Shown here: one piece after another, positions 10,001-18,084 of the stretch
Position numbering within the stretch: position 1 is the first letter of the stretch
Layout of the letters: each line of letters starts with the position of its first letter
From: Chitinophaga niastensis
GTDB taxonomy: Bacteria > Bacteroidota > Bacteroidia > Chitinophagales > Chitinophagaceae
DNA: 64,000 nt
Direction of reading: 5' to 3'
Assembly (NCBI RefSeq): GCF_003014755.1
Contig: NZ_PYAW01000002.1
Span: forward strand, 1,527,860-1,591,859
Notes under the pieces: model-generated
Seen by the model: the letters and a program-made list of their open reading frames with translations, nothing else
Database searches by the model: none
Told to the model about the DNA's origin: nothing
Position numbers and translations under genes: made by a program

Positions 10001-10318
10001 TTGAATGGGCATTATATTCATCCACCAATTCATTACCCTGTCTGATTTGGAAAAGAAGCGATGCCCGCCAATATCTATACGATTCCCTTTATAGTTCACT
10101 GTTTTTGAAATGCCACCTATATCTCCTGATTTTTCGAGAATAATTGGTGTAATATCCGTTCGTTTCAATAGTTCATACGCAGCAGTAAGACCGGCAGGTC
10201 CTGCTCCAATTATAATCGCCTTTTGTTTGGCGGGTTGTTTGGAATGTACCCCATTGGCTGCATTATCGTTTATTACACTGTCAGGAATTGGATTTACAGG
10301 AATGTCGGATTTGTTCAT
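7019..10318 (-). CDS. Fusion of FAD-dependent oxidoreductase and GT-C-like membrane glycosyltransferase
   Basis: 1099 residues in one uninterrupted frame. Residues 30-560 are a protoporphyrinogen-oxidase/UDP-galactopyranose-mutase-like flavoprotein: dinucleotide motif GAGPAG at 38-43, GGHRFFSK, a [12 protein letters not shown] segment typical of this polysaccharide-associated family, and the C-terminal FAD-binding stretch [17 protein letters not shown] linker of about 50 polar residues follows. Residues 615-1080 contain roughly ten membrane segments with an [10 protein letters not shown] loop after the first, like GT39/GT83 lipid-linked sugar transferases. The two halves are usually separate proteins, so the fusion suggests linked sugar modification and transfer at the inner membrane. 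It probably heads an operon with 6405 and 6029; a promoter module lies at 10748-10782. Alternative: assembly loss of a stop codon between two genes. Confidence 0.82.
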   Translation of the reverse strand: MNKSDIPVNPIPDSVINDNAANGVHSKQPAKQKAIIIGAGPAGLTAAYELLKRTDITPIILEKSGDIGGISKTVNYKGNRIDIGGHRFFSKSDRVMNWWMNIMPIQSTGDDSFTIAYQNKSREIKPNAFHTSSNGASAEDDKVMLVRQRLSRIYFLRKFFTYPIQLSLDTLTKLGIGRTINIMFSYLKAQLFPRKPEKNLEDFMINHFGHTLYALFFKDYTEKVWGIPCNAISAEWGAQRIKGVSISKAIQHAIQTTVNRKKKSNDIGQKGTETSLIEQFLYPKFGPGQLWEEVARQVEEMGGKILMHHDVKRIYTSDENNEVAAIAAINNITGETSLLEGDYFFSTMPVQELIEDMDGTIPDEVKEIARGLQYRDFITVGILLKRMSFQDKTTGEWKPLELKDTWIYIQEKDVKVGRLQLFNNWSPFMVKDPETVWVGMEFFCNKQDEFWNMTDEDIKQLAISELEKIGLASVANVLDATVLRMEKTYPAYFGTYDRFDVIRQFTDRFKNLFLVGRNGMHKYNNSDHSMLTAMVSVDNISAGITEKTNIWSINTEQQYHEEKGTEKSIAGNPASEASAMQNESPKQQPVRNLDFKDFIFKNPTNKWFVWIGIVGLLVQFIVFKFLYPYASFINGDSYVYLETAYHNFDINTYPVGYSKFLRLFSVITKSDTALIAFQYLLLQTSVLAFVFTIFYFYKPAKLTKILLFVFMLFNPVFLYLANYISSDAFFLSLSLIWFTQLLWIIYRPTNLLILLNALVLFAAFTVRYNALYYPLIAGISLLLSRQRILIKMAGIGISIVLIVLFVQYTSNKYYELSGKRQFTPFTGWQMANNAMYAYRYVDSQHVKKAPPKLQQLDKMVRTYFDTTRDVQKHPEETLVASTVYMWDPRSPLQVYMNEQFKKDTSAGPIKRWATVAPLMAEYGSYLIREYPVEFTKHYLLPNALKYYAPPVEFLEQYSTGVDTVQQIAQVWFNYKTNKIKSHFKDFRVRVLDFYPILVGIMNVVFLFSAFSFILLQGYKQYSRLKLALLLVASLWLVNFGFSVFASPIALRFQLFPILVSLSFTFLLVEYLIKAANGFEIDTNKLKAESLVTEAKGVTA

Positions 10319-10894
10319 GGCATAACATTTATTGATTTCCTAAGTAACTACCGTTGCTGTGCATACTCACTACTTACCATCCCATAAGGAATAGCTTTCT
10401 CTGAAAGAGGAAGTGAGCATTGGATAGTACCAGGTGCTAAAGACCATTATTACTGGCTTAGTATCCTGTACATGGATGAATGTGAATGTTTCTGAAATGA
10501 AAATTCGTTAAGGTTTTCGAAATACAATTAAAGAAAATGGATGACTGCTAATCATGTAAATATGAAATGCTCGTTTTAAGAATTAATGGAATTTGAGGGT
10601 TTACTTTTATAAGTTTGCCAACTTGTGATGACTCCTGGTGGTGGCATAGTGAGAATTCCAGTGAACTTAAACTAAAGCCTGTCTTTATGGTTAATTGGAA
10701 ATTAGGTTATTAGTTACTGTTATTATTATTTTCCGTTTGTTATAATTCAAAATTAAACCCATTCACTGCAACGCGCATTCAGCAGAGATTTTTTTCTGTC
10801 ATTCTTCATTTGTGCGCCATTTATCCTGACTGCCAGTGGAAAAGAAAGAACAAAAATTTTATCATAATGGATCATTTTATGTTCAATCTGCTGC
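10319..10894. other. Intergenic region with promoter module
   Basis: 576 bp between the fusion gene and peptide gene 4, both on the minus strand. No supported gene. It contains a copy of the conserved promoter/operator module at 10748-10782, reading toward the fusion gene, which would give a long leader of about 420 nt. Confidence 0.5.
10748..10782 (-). promoter_or_regulatory. Conserved promoter/operator module, copy A
   Basis: Minus strand: a 17-bp imperfect dyad CTGAATGCGCGTTGCAG (10766-10782), exactly 10 bp, then TAATTTTG (10748-10755), which fits the Bacteroidota -7 box TAnnTTTG. The order, the 10-bp gap and the GGGTT just before the -7 box are the same in copies at 11267-11301 and 17805-17839. 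The dyad lies where a -33 element would be, as expected for a regulator-dependent promoter. Confidence 0.6.
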
Positions 10895-11140
10895 TCATAA
10901 CGTTCTTTTCACACATATTGTGGGGCAAGATGTTGTTGTGGACCTTGTCCAGAGACCTACCCGAATAGCATTTGGATCAGAACAGGTAGTCGTGCTGTAA
11001 AAAGTAAGAATGCTAACTGTACATTTACCGTCAGCCCCATTCCTATAGAATATAACCGGCTGACTTGCTCTATATGCTAAAACGCCACTAAATATAGTCA
11101 ATACAGCAATTGCCGTTAACAAGAACTTTGCCTTTTTCAT
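10895..11140 (-). CDS. Small exported peptide family, member 4 (four cysteines)
   Basis: 81 residues: leader MKKAKFLLTAIAVLTIFSG, cleavage site VLAYRA, cysteines at 40, 53, 72 and 76 exactly as in member 2, and the motif SCPTICV near the end. The mature part is rich in Thr and Ser. It has its own promoter module upstream (11267-11301) and lies back to back with the TonB-dependent receptor at 11439, about 300 bp away. Leader sequence unlike those of members 1, 3 and 5. No family name can be given with confidence. Confidence 0.75.
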   Translation of the reverse strand: MKKAKFLLTAIAVLTIFSGVLAYRASQPVIFYRNGADGKCTVSILTFYSTTTCSDPNAIRVGLWTRSTTTSCPTICVKRTL

Positions 11141-11266
11141 GTGCGGGATTGTTGATAACGTGAGGGGATTGCTATTGGGTTAATACTCAGCGATTGGAGC
11201 AGCAAATATCCATAGTGTTCAAAATTACTTTGTAGTTGTGCCTGATTGCTATAATGCAATCAAATC

Positions 11267-11301
11267 TAAAGTTAAAACCTGCCACTGTATTCTGAGCTCA
11301 G
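11267..11301 (-). promoter_or_regulatory. Conserved promoter/operator module, copy C
   Basis: Minus strand: dyad CTGAGCTCAGAATACAG (11285-11301), 10 bp, then TAACTTTA (11267-11274), one base off the TAnnTTTG box. It begins about 130 bp before the start of peptide gene 4. CTGAGCTCAG inside the dyad is itself a perfect 10-bp palindrome. It also lies in the divergent region before the TonB receptor at 11439. Confidence 0.58.
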
Positions 11302-11438
11302 TGCTTTTTATCAATTATCGGGAATCTTTGGAATCATCCCTGAAGGAAGAACGCCTTATCAATTTTATTAGATAGAAAAATTACTGCTATCCTGTTGCAA
11401 CTAAAATGCAGAATTTACAGACCCGGTAATCCCTCAAT

Positions 11439-14120
11439 ATGAAGAATTTCCTGCTCTTGTTTGTTGCTGTCTTGTGCACCCTGCACGCATCCTCCCAGGC
11501 TAACCCCAAAAGCCTGATCAAGGGACGTATACTTGATAAAGAAACCCATGGACCGCTATCAGGTGCTTCTGTTGCACTATTGCATGCTAAAGACTCGTCT
11601 AGTGCTGCATTGACCTTCACTGATAAGAATGGAATTTTTGCATTCGACAGTCTTCCGGTCGGGAATTACAAACTGTATGTTACTTATTTGGGATATCAGC
11701 CTTTATTAAGCCCTGCACAGATCCGGATAGAGGAGAGGATAACTGATCTGGGCACTATTGTTATGCAAAGAACAGGACTAACCCTGGCCCAGGTAGAAAT
11801 AGTGGAAACAAAGCCTCCAATGGCGTTGAAGAAGGATACTGTTGAATTTAGTGCCGGCTATTATAAAACCAGGGAAAACGCTGTCATAGAAGATTTGCTG
11901 AAAAAACTACCAGGAGTACAGGTAGATAGGGACGGTACTATCAGGGTAAATGGTGAAGTAGTAAAAATGGTGCTGGTAGATGGACGGCCCTTTTTCGGGA
12001 ATGATCCCAAATTAGCCACTAGGAATTTGTTGGCGGAGATGATAGATAAGGTGCAACTGATAGATAGAAAACCAGAGAAGGAGGGGTATAGTGGTAACAA
12101 TGATAGTAGAACAGAGAAAGCCATTAATATCACTATCAAAAAAGAAAAAAAGAATACATTTTCCGGCCAAGTGACCGCCGGCTATGGAACAGATGGACGC
12201 TTTGCCGGAAATGGTAGTTTGAACCGCTTTCGTGATCATCAACAGCTATCTTTCCTGGGTAGTGGAAATAATACAAATGGTTACCAGGGAGGTAAGGATG
12301 TAAGCGATGGCATTGGGGTTACTCGTAACTGGAACGGTGGTGTTAATTATAGTGAAGATATTGGTAAGAAGTTGATCATAAGTGGTAGCTATTTTATAGA
12401 CAATAATCATATAGAGAACCAGCGTAATAGTGCTCGTCAGAATATGTTGAAGGATTCTACTAATTATTATAATCAGCAATCTCAAACGCAGGATAATAAT
12501 ACTAGTTATAGAATGGATCTACATATAGATTACAAGATTGACTCATTACACACCTTGTCTGTTATTAATAGATTCAATTATGTCAACAGCAGCAGTTTGC
12601 AATATAATATGTACAAATCATTAGGAAGTAAATTACAATTGCTAAACGAGGGAACTATTCATAATGTAAATATGGGATCAGTTTTCGACTTCTCCGGTAA
12701 TATGTCTTTTGAGAAGAAATTCAAAAAGACAGGACGTATGTTAAATATTGCTTTGATATACGGATATGGCAATAATGATAGGAAGAATTATAATATATCC
12801 AATAACTTATTTGTTCAACCTAATGCAGAAATTTATAGAGATAGTATAAATCAGCATAATGTCTTTAATGGGAGGAATGGAGTACTTCAATTATTCCTTG
12901 CCTATACTGAACCGATTTTTAAAGATCGTTTTCTGGACATTCTTTATGTCCACACCCGCTTTAATACCTCATCAAATAAGCTTGCCTACGACTACACCCC
13001 TTCCAAAGGAGTATATGATCACTTGAACGATAGCCTGAGTAATTCTTTTGAGAACATTACTGCATCACATTTTGCGGGGATAAACATTCGCACACAAAAG
13101 CAGAAATACGATTATACTTTTGGATTAAATATGTTGGTAAACGATATGGATAATACTAATATCAGTCAGCATAGCTACCTGCAGCAAGGCACTACAAATT
13201 TTTATCCTACAGCTTCTTTTAATTATGCCTTTACAAATAGTAAGCGCCTGAGATTTTTTTATTCTGCTGGCATAGAAACCCCCAGTGCTAATCAGTTACA
13301 GCCTGTGCCGGATAATAGTAATCCACTATATGTACAACTAGGTAATCCCAATCTAAAACCTGCGCTTACTGATAATTTTGCGTTGGGATATAATGCATTT
13401 AATGCACATAGCTTACGCAGTTTTTCTGCTAATATGAACGTAGGATTTACACATAATAGGATCATTAACGCCAATTGGTTCGATTCCCTGGGGCGGCAGG
13501 TGAGCCAACCACTGAACATGAATGGGGCTTATAACATTAGCTTCATTATGGTAAATAGTTTTCCCCTTAAGAAACAGCAGACGGCTATTAATGCCAACAC
13601 TGCGTTTAATCTTATTCATGATGTAAGTTATATCAATGGCATATTAGGTAATACCAGTAATATGTCTATTTCACAGGGTCTCAGCTTTAATTATGTGTAT
13701 AAGGAGTTATTTGATTTTTCAACTGCCGCCAGTGCTAATTATAACAGGGTACAATATTCTGTACAAAAAGATAACAACACCAACTATTTCAATTATAATT
13801 TCTCTTTGGATTGTAATGTAAATCTGCCACTGGGCTTTATTATTGGTGGTAATCTTAATTATATGCTTAATACTGGCCGTGCAGCGGGCTATAATCTTGA
13901 TGTCTTGATGCTGAATGCTTCTGTCTCCAAAACGATATTCCGACACCGGCAGGGCCTTGTCAAGTTGCAAGGTTTCGATCTGCTGAACCGGAACGTGAGT
14001 ATTAGCCGGAATATAGGAGTAAGCTATATAGAAGATGTGCAAACGAGGGTGCTACAACGATTTTTCATGGTGAGCTTTTCCTATTTCCTGAAAAAGCGTG
14101 ATAAAAAGATAGTAGATTAA
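11439..14120 (+). CDS. TonB-dependent receptor / outer-membrane beta-barrel protein (OMP_b-brl_3 type)
   Basis: 893 residues. The signal peptide ends ASSQ at about residue 20. A carboxypeptidase-regulatory-like domain follows (about 27-110; GRILDKETHGPLSGAS), then a plug-like region with a DGTIRVNGEVVKMVLVDGRP segment (about 165-190), then a beta-barrel to the C-terminus, which ends in the aromatic-rich SFSYFLKK. This is the layout of the Bacteroidota outer-membrane barrel family related to TonB receptors but without SusD partners. It lies divergent from peptide gene 4 and between the peptide clusters, so it could be a transporter or receptor for those peptides; that is inference. No lipoprotein partner is adjacent. 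Confidence 0.85.
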   Translation: MKNFLLLFVAVLCTLHASSQANPKSLIKGRILDKETHGPLSGASVALLHAKDSSSAALTFTDKNGIFAFDSLPVGNYKLYVTYLGYQPLLSPAQIRIEERITDLGTIVMQRTGLTLAQVEIVETKPPMALKKDTVEFSAGYYKTRENAVIEDLLKKLPGVQVDRDGTIRVNGEVVKMVLVDGRPFFGNDPKLATRNLLAEMIDKVQLIDRKPEKEGYSGNNDSRTEKAINITIKKEKKNTFSGQVTAGYGTDGRFAGNGSLNRFRDHQQLSFLGSGNNTNGYQGGKDVSDGIGVTRNWNGGVNYSEDIGKKLIISGSYFIDNNHIENQRNSARQNMLKDSTNYYNQQSQTQDNNTSYRMDLHIDYKIDSLHTLSVINRFNYVNSSSLQYNMYKSLGSKLQLLNEGTIHNVNMGSVFDFSGNMSFEKKFKKTGRMLNIALIYGYGNNDRKNYNISNNLFVQPNAEIYRDSINQHNVFNGRNGVLQLFLAYTEPIFKDRFLDILYVHTRFNTSSNKLAYDYTPSKGVYDHLNDSLSNSFENITASHFAGINIRTQKQKYDYTFGLNMLVNDMDNTNISQHSYLQQGTTNFYPTASFNYAFTNSKRLRFFYSAGIETPSANQLQPVPDNSNPLYVQLGNPNLKPALTDNFALGYNAFNAHSLRSFSANMNVGFTHNRIINANWFDSLGRQVSQPLNMNGAYNISFIMVNSFPLKKQQTAINANTAFNLIHDVSYINGILGNTSNMSISQGLSFNYVYKELFDFSTAASANYNRVQYSVQKDNNTNYFNYNFSLDCNVNLPLGFIIGGNLNYMLNTGRAAGYNLDVLMLNASVSKTIFRHRQGLVKLQGFDLLNRNVSISRNIGVSYIEDVQTRVLQRFFMVSFSYFLKKRDKKIVD

Positions 14121-14634
14121 AGAAATTATTGATTTAAATACTTTCGTTAATCTGTTTTAAGTTTGATGTCTCAACGTTAGGCATTACGGCCTTTTTTGAA
14201 TGTATCATGATTTAAGAATTTAAAGTGAATGAGTTATTGTGGTGAAGAACTAGTATGCCTGCAGTATCATGTTTTGTCTATGCTCCAAAGTTGATGTATT
14301 ACTACCATTTAGGATTTGCAGGAAAAGGAGAAAAAATGTGCAGAAAGTGATAATCTTTACAAAGGATGGGATAGGATATATGCCCAATATAAGGATGACA
14401 CAAGGATAACACAATGTCAACACAACAACAATATAGCAACGACACAACAACTATACAGCAATGCCTTGCCATAAAATAGTTATGCATGAGTCTTATATAA
14501 TTAAAGTGCCCTGAAGTTGTTATCTGACTGCAGTTGTTTTATTAATTTCCTTATTGTAGCAATATGACAGCAAAGACTATTAAAGATGAACATTACAATT
14601 GAATTGAAGCCACTTTAGAAAACTATTCTTAGTA
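14121..14634. other. Intergenic region with ACACAA-rich stretch
   Basis: 514 bp without a supported gene, upstream of the second S9 peptidase. At about 14396-14463 there are four irregularly spaced ACACAA units in a low-complexity, A/C-rich strand. I see no clear promoter or terminator. Confidence 0.45.
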
Positions 14635-17370
14635 ATGAGAAAAAGCGCTTTATTTCTTCTCTTTATATTTTCTACGACCATCTGCTTTGCGCAAGAATTA
14701 TTTCGGGAAAGTAAAGATGGATCCCAACATATTGAGAAACCACTCATTGATTCCAGCGTATATGACAAATGGCCATCTGTTGAAGGAGCTACTATTAGCA
14801 ATGATGGGAATTATGCCATGTATAGCATTATGAATCAGCCAGTAGGAAGTCGCACACTGGTATTACAAGCGATCAAAGGTAATTGGAGGACAGAAATACA
14901 GCATGTTGATCGTGCTGAGTTTACGCAGGATAGCCAGACGGCAGTGTGTATTAACCCTAATGACAGCTTGTGTATTGTCAGATTAGGTAGCACTACCATC
15001 ACGTATATCCCTCAGGTAAATTCTTTTAAGCTCCAGCATGAAAACAGTGATGTATGGCTTGCATATCAATTGAACACATTAGAAAAAGAAGTGGTGACAA
15101 TGAATCTTAAAACGGGTAAAAAAATATCTTATTCCTCGGTTAAGGACTATTTATTTAGTGCTGATGGTAGGGTGTTAGTATTGCAAATGGTATCTAAAAA
15201 AGACACCAACACTATCCAATCATTGAGATGGGGAACCCTTGGTGATGGAAATATTGCTACTATCTGGGAGGGAACCGGAATAGAAAATATTGTTTTAGAT
15301 GCAGGTGGAACGCAACTCGCTTTTATCGTTGAAAGTAAAATTAACAGTCAAAAAGAAAAATCCATTTGGTATTATAAAGCCGGAACAGCCAGGGCCGTCA
15401 ATTTAGCGACTAAACACGCACCAGGTATAGAGAATGGTTTAGCATTAGGCAGTATCCAGCATTTTAGTAAAGATGGTAATCGCCTGTTTTTTACATTAGA
15501 AGAAAAGGAAGGTAACAAGCCTTCACCAAATGGAGTACAGGTAGATGTTTGGAGTTATACAGACACAAAATTACAATCGCAACAATTTGATGAATCAGGA
15601 CCTGAAAGTTATGCAGCTGTTATCAATATAGCGGAGCGCCATATTGTCCGACTGGAACAGGCTTTTGAAAGAATTTCGTCATCTGATTTTAATCATGCAC
15701 AGGATACTGTCGCAATGATTCGTCATCAGCAAAGCGATGGGAAGAGCGGAGAATGGAATTGGAATCCGGCGTGCAAACTATCCTGGTATCTTGTATCCAC
15801 TAAAAATGGAGAAAAACAACCATTGGATTGGTTAGCAGACAATTTTTGGGTAGAAATGTCTCCGGAAGGTAAATATGTAATTTACTATGATAAGAAACAA
15901 AAAGAATATTTTAGTTATGAAACAGCTTCGGGCGTGATCCGAAATATTACGCAAGGGATTGCAACCAGTTGGGAAAGAGATTATGGTAGAGTAATAGGAG
16001 GTTGGATGAAGGAGGATGCAGCGGTAATCATCTATGATCAGTATGATGTGTGGCAAATAGATCCAACAGGAAAAACTCCCGCGCTGAATCTGACTAATGG
16101 CTTTGGCCTCAAACACAACATTGTATTTTTCATGGCCTTGGATGATTATCCTCGCCATCCCCTGGGAAGAAATGAGGAACTTATTTTTACTGCGTTTAAT
16201 CGGAATACGAAAGATAATGGCTTTTATAGAAAAATAGTAGGTAAAACGGGAGATCCTGATTCACTAACTATGGGCCCTTACCTTTATGATGTTACTGACA
16301 ACCCATATCTCCCCAGTCGCTCCAATTTTACTCCTGTCAAAGCAACGGATGTAAAAGTGTATATCATAAAGCGCATGAATGCCGCAGAGTCCCCAAATTT
16401 TTTTAGCACAACAAACTTTAAAACTTTTACCCAGTTAAGTGATCTTCATCCTGAAAAAAAATATAATTGGTACTCAGCTGAACTGCATACCTGGAAATCA
16501 TTGGATGGAAGCGCTTTGCAGGGGATTCTTTACAAGCCTGAAAATTTTGACTCAACAAAGAAATATCCGGTGATCTTCCACTACTATGAAATAAAGTCTG
16601 ATAGATTAAATGCATATCTGAAACCTGACCTGGCTGATGGAGGAACCATTTGTATTCCCTGTTATGTTAGCAATGGTTACCTGGTGTTTACACCTGATAT
16701 TCATTATACGATAGGAGATCCTTTTCAGGGAACCTATAATGCAGTGGTTTCTGCTGCTCACTATTTATCACGATTCCCATATGTAAATACGAAGAAAATG
16801 GGCCTACAGGGGCTTAGTTGGGGTGCTATTCAAACCAATTATCTGATCACCCAGACGGATATATTTGCCGCCGCCTGCTCCGCATCGGGCATTGCCGACT
16901 TAATAAGCGGTTATGGTGGGCTAATATCTTATGGTGCGAGTCTGCAGGGGATGTATGAATCAGGCCAGTTACGATTTGGAGCAAGCCTTTGGGAAAAGCC
17001 TGAGCGGTATATTAAAAACTCCGCTATTTTACAGGCAGATAAAATTACAACACCCCTTTTAATGATGCATACAAAAAATGATGGTGTTTGCCCATTTGCC
17101 AATGCAATAGAACTTTTCACGGCATTGCGTCGTTTGGGCAAGAAGTCATGGATGCTGGTATATGAAGGCAACCATGGTGTTTTCGGTAAAGATGGCGATG
17201 ATTTCAATATCCGTATGGCCCAATTCTTTGATCATTATCTAAAAGATAAGCCAGCTCCTAAATGGATGACCAGAGGAATCCCCGCAAAACTAAAAGGCAT
17301 CGATGATGGCCTGGAGCTGGACACAACTGTCAAAACTCCAGGAGTTGGTCTGTTGATGGAAGGTAATTAA
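14635..17370 (+). CDS. S9-family (prolyl oligopeptidase-like) serine peptidase, copy 2
   Basis: 911 residues, closely similar along its length to the protein at 1941-4730 (same DKWPSVEG segment near residue 44, same C-terminal DHYLKDKPAPKWMT). The signal peptide ends TICFAQ. Catalytic residues by motif are Ser728 (GLSWGA), Asp816 (HTKNDGVCPF) and His847 (EGNHGVFG), so both copies should be active. The two copies differ at many scattered positions, which means an old duplication rather than a recent repeat. It converges on peptide gene 5 with only 24 bp between stop codons, repeating the arrangement of copy 1. Likely periplasmic or surface-exposed; substrate unknown, the neighbouring exported peptides being an obvious guess. 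Confidence 0.88.
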   Translation: MRKSALFLLFIFSTTICFAQELFRESKDGSQHIEKPLIDSSVYDKWPSVEGATISNDGNYAMYSIMNQPVGSRTLVLQAIKGNWRTEIQHVDRAEFTQDSQTAVCINPNDSLCIVRLGSTTITYIPQVNSFKLQHENSDVWLAYQLNTLEKEVVTMNLKTGKKISYSSVKDYLFSADGRVLVLQMVSKKDTNTIQSLRWGTLGDGNIATIWEGTGIENIVLDAGGTQLAFIVESKINSQKEKSIWYYKAGTARAVNLATKHAPGIENGLALGSIQHFSKDGNRLFFTLEEKEGNKPSPNGVQVDVWSYTDTKLQSQQFDESGPESYAAVINIAERHIVRLEQAFERISSSDFNHAQDTVAMIRHQQSDGKSGEWNWNPACKLSWYLVSTKNGEKQPLDWLADNFWVEMSPEGKYVIYYDKKQKEYFSYETASGVIRNITQGIATSWERDYGRVIGGWMKEDAAVIIYDQYDVWQIDPTGKTPALNLTNGFGLKHNIVFFMALDDYPRHPLGRNEELIFTAFNRNTKDNGFYRKIVGKTGDPDSLTMGPYLYDVTDNPYLPSRSNFTPVKATDVKVYIIKRMNAAESPNFFSTTNFKTFTQLSDLHPEKKYNWYSAELHTWKSLDGSALQGILYKPENFDSTKKYPVIFHYYEIKSDRLNAYLKPDLADGGTICIPCYVSNGYLVFTPDIHYTIGDPFQGTYNAVVSAAHYLSRFPYVNTKKMGLQGLSWGAIQTNYLITQTDIFAAACSASGIADLISGYGGLISYGASLQGMYESGQLRFGASLWEKPERYIKNSAILQADKITTPLLMMHTKNDGVCPFANAIELFTALRRLGKKSWMLVYEGNHGVFGKDGDDFNIRMAQFFDHYLKDKPAPKWMTRGIPAKLKGIDDGLELDTTVKTPGVGLLMEGN

Positions 17371-17394
17371 AGAGATACTGGCTATAAATAATGA

Positions 17395-17649
17395 TTAAAG
17401 GCAAATGGTAACCCTTATAGTCGGACAGGGAGCAGTGGTTGGTGCAGTACTTAGACGAGTGGTGATCCCTACGGTTATTGTAATACAAAAGGTGAGAGAT
17501 ACACGTATAGTACAAGCCCCTAATGGTGTAGATGCTGAATAGAATATATTAATCTGTCGTGCGTTATATGCCAGCGCACCACCAATAACTGCGGAAAGCA
17601 TGATGGCTATCAGCATAACCCTTGCTTTTTGCTTAATGTTAAATTTCAT
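17395..17649 (-). CDS. Small exported peptide family, member 5
   Basis: 84 residues. The start MKFNIKQKARVML is six residues longer than in the other members and shifts the pattern accordingly; the hydrophobic segment ends GGALAYNA with an Ala-x-Ala site. Cysteines are at 46 (ACTIR, equivalent to Cys40), 55, 75 (PCPTI, equivalent to Cys72) and 82. The extra pair (55, 82) is not at the positions used by members 2 and 4, though it is again a pair. TTRLSTAPTT matches member 3. Upstream are the shared leader (17650-17734) and promoter module copy B (17805-17839). Converges with S9 copy 2. Confidence 0.75.
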   Translation of the reverse strand: MKFNIKQKARVMLIAIMLSAVIGGALAYNARQINIFYSASTPLGACTIRVSLTFCITITVGITTRLSTAPTTAPCPTIRVTICL

Positions 17650-17734
17650 AATGATAGTTGCTTTTTAGCCTCAAAAAGCTAAACTTTGGTTGACAATACT
17701 GTCACTCGTTTATAATGGTTTTCGGCTTCTCCAT
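17650..17734 (-). promoter_or_regulatory. Conserved 5' leader of peptide gene 5 (shared with gene 3)
   Basis: Counterpart of 6263-6349: the first 26 bases differ at one position only, and the proximal part keeps AAAGTTTAGC, the hairpin GCTTTTT/AAAAAGC (17660-17679) and ATCATTATG at the start codon. The middle has drifted and carries a small deletion. Selection on the ends suggests an mRNA-level function. Confidence 0.6.
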
Positions 17735-17804
17735 GTGTTACTAAAGCCTGGCGATGGGATTAAATTGGGAGTTGCTACAGTTCAGTTTTTCTTTACTACT
17801 AATT

Positions 17805-17839
17805 CAAAGTTAAACCCTGTTACTGTATTGCGAATACAG
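17805..17839 (-). promoter_or_regulatory. Conserved promoter/operator module, copy B
   Basis: Minus strand: perfect dyad CTGTATT-CGC-AATACAG (17823-17839), 10 bp, then TAACTTTG (17805-17812), a full match to TAnnTTTG. About 155 bp before peptide gene 5. This is the clearest of the three copies and defines the 17-bp dyad. Confidence 0.65.
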
Positions 17840-18084
17840 CATGACTTTTTTCAAAAGAATAAAGTTGTAACACATTGTTGAAAGGCTGAGAAAACCTGCT
17901 AACAGGAAAGAACATCATGCAACACTGAGATTTCATTTAGAGATTATCCTTTTCAATAGTACCTTTATCCGCTCACATGTGTATATTAGTAATAAAGAAT
18001 TGAAGCCCTCATCAAACTCTATTTTGACTACCCCTGTTGCGTGATTCCTATTTGTGTAGCTGCACGCTTCTAAAAGAGCTTAAA

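Noticed and set aside
7019..10318. Frameshift or missed stop making an artificial fusion
   Set aside because: The frame is continuous with a plausible linker and no overlapping second frame continues either half. Kept as a fusion, with the artefact named as an alternative.
14396..14463. ACACAA-rich stretch as a CRISPR or tandem array
   Set aside because: Units are short, irregular and without constant spacers; low-complexity sequence is enough.
4851..17649. Classical RiPP (lanthipeptide or similar) cluster
   Set aside because: No lanthipeptide synthetase, ATP-grasp, radical SAM or YcaO-type enzyme is encoded near the small peptides, and the leader reads as a signal peptide. An exported disulfide peptide is the simpler reading.
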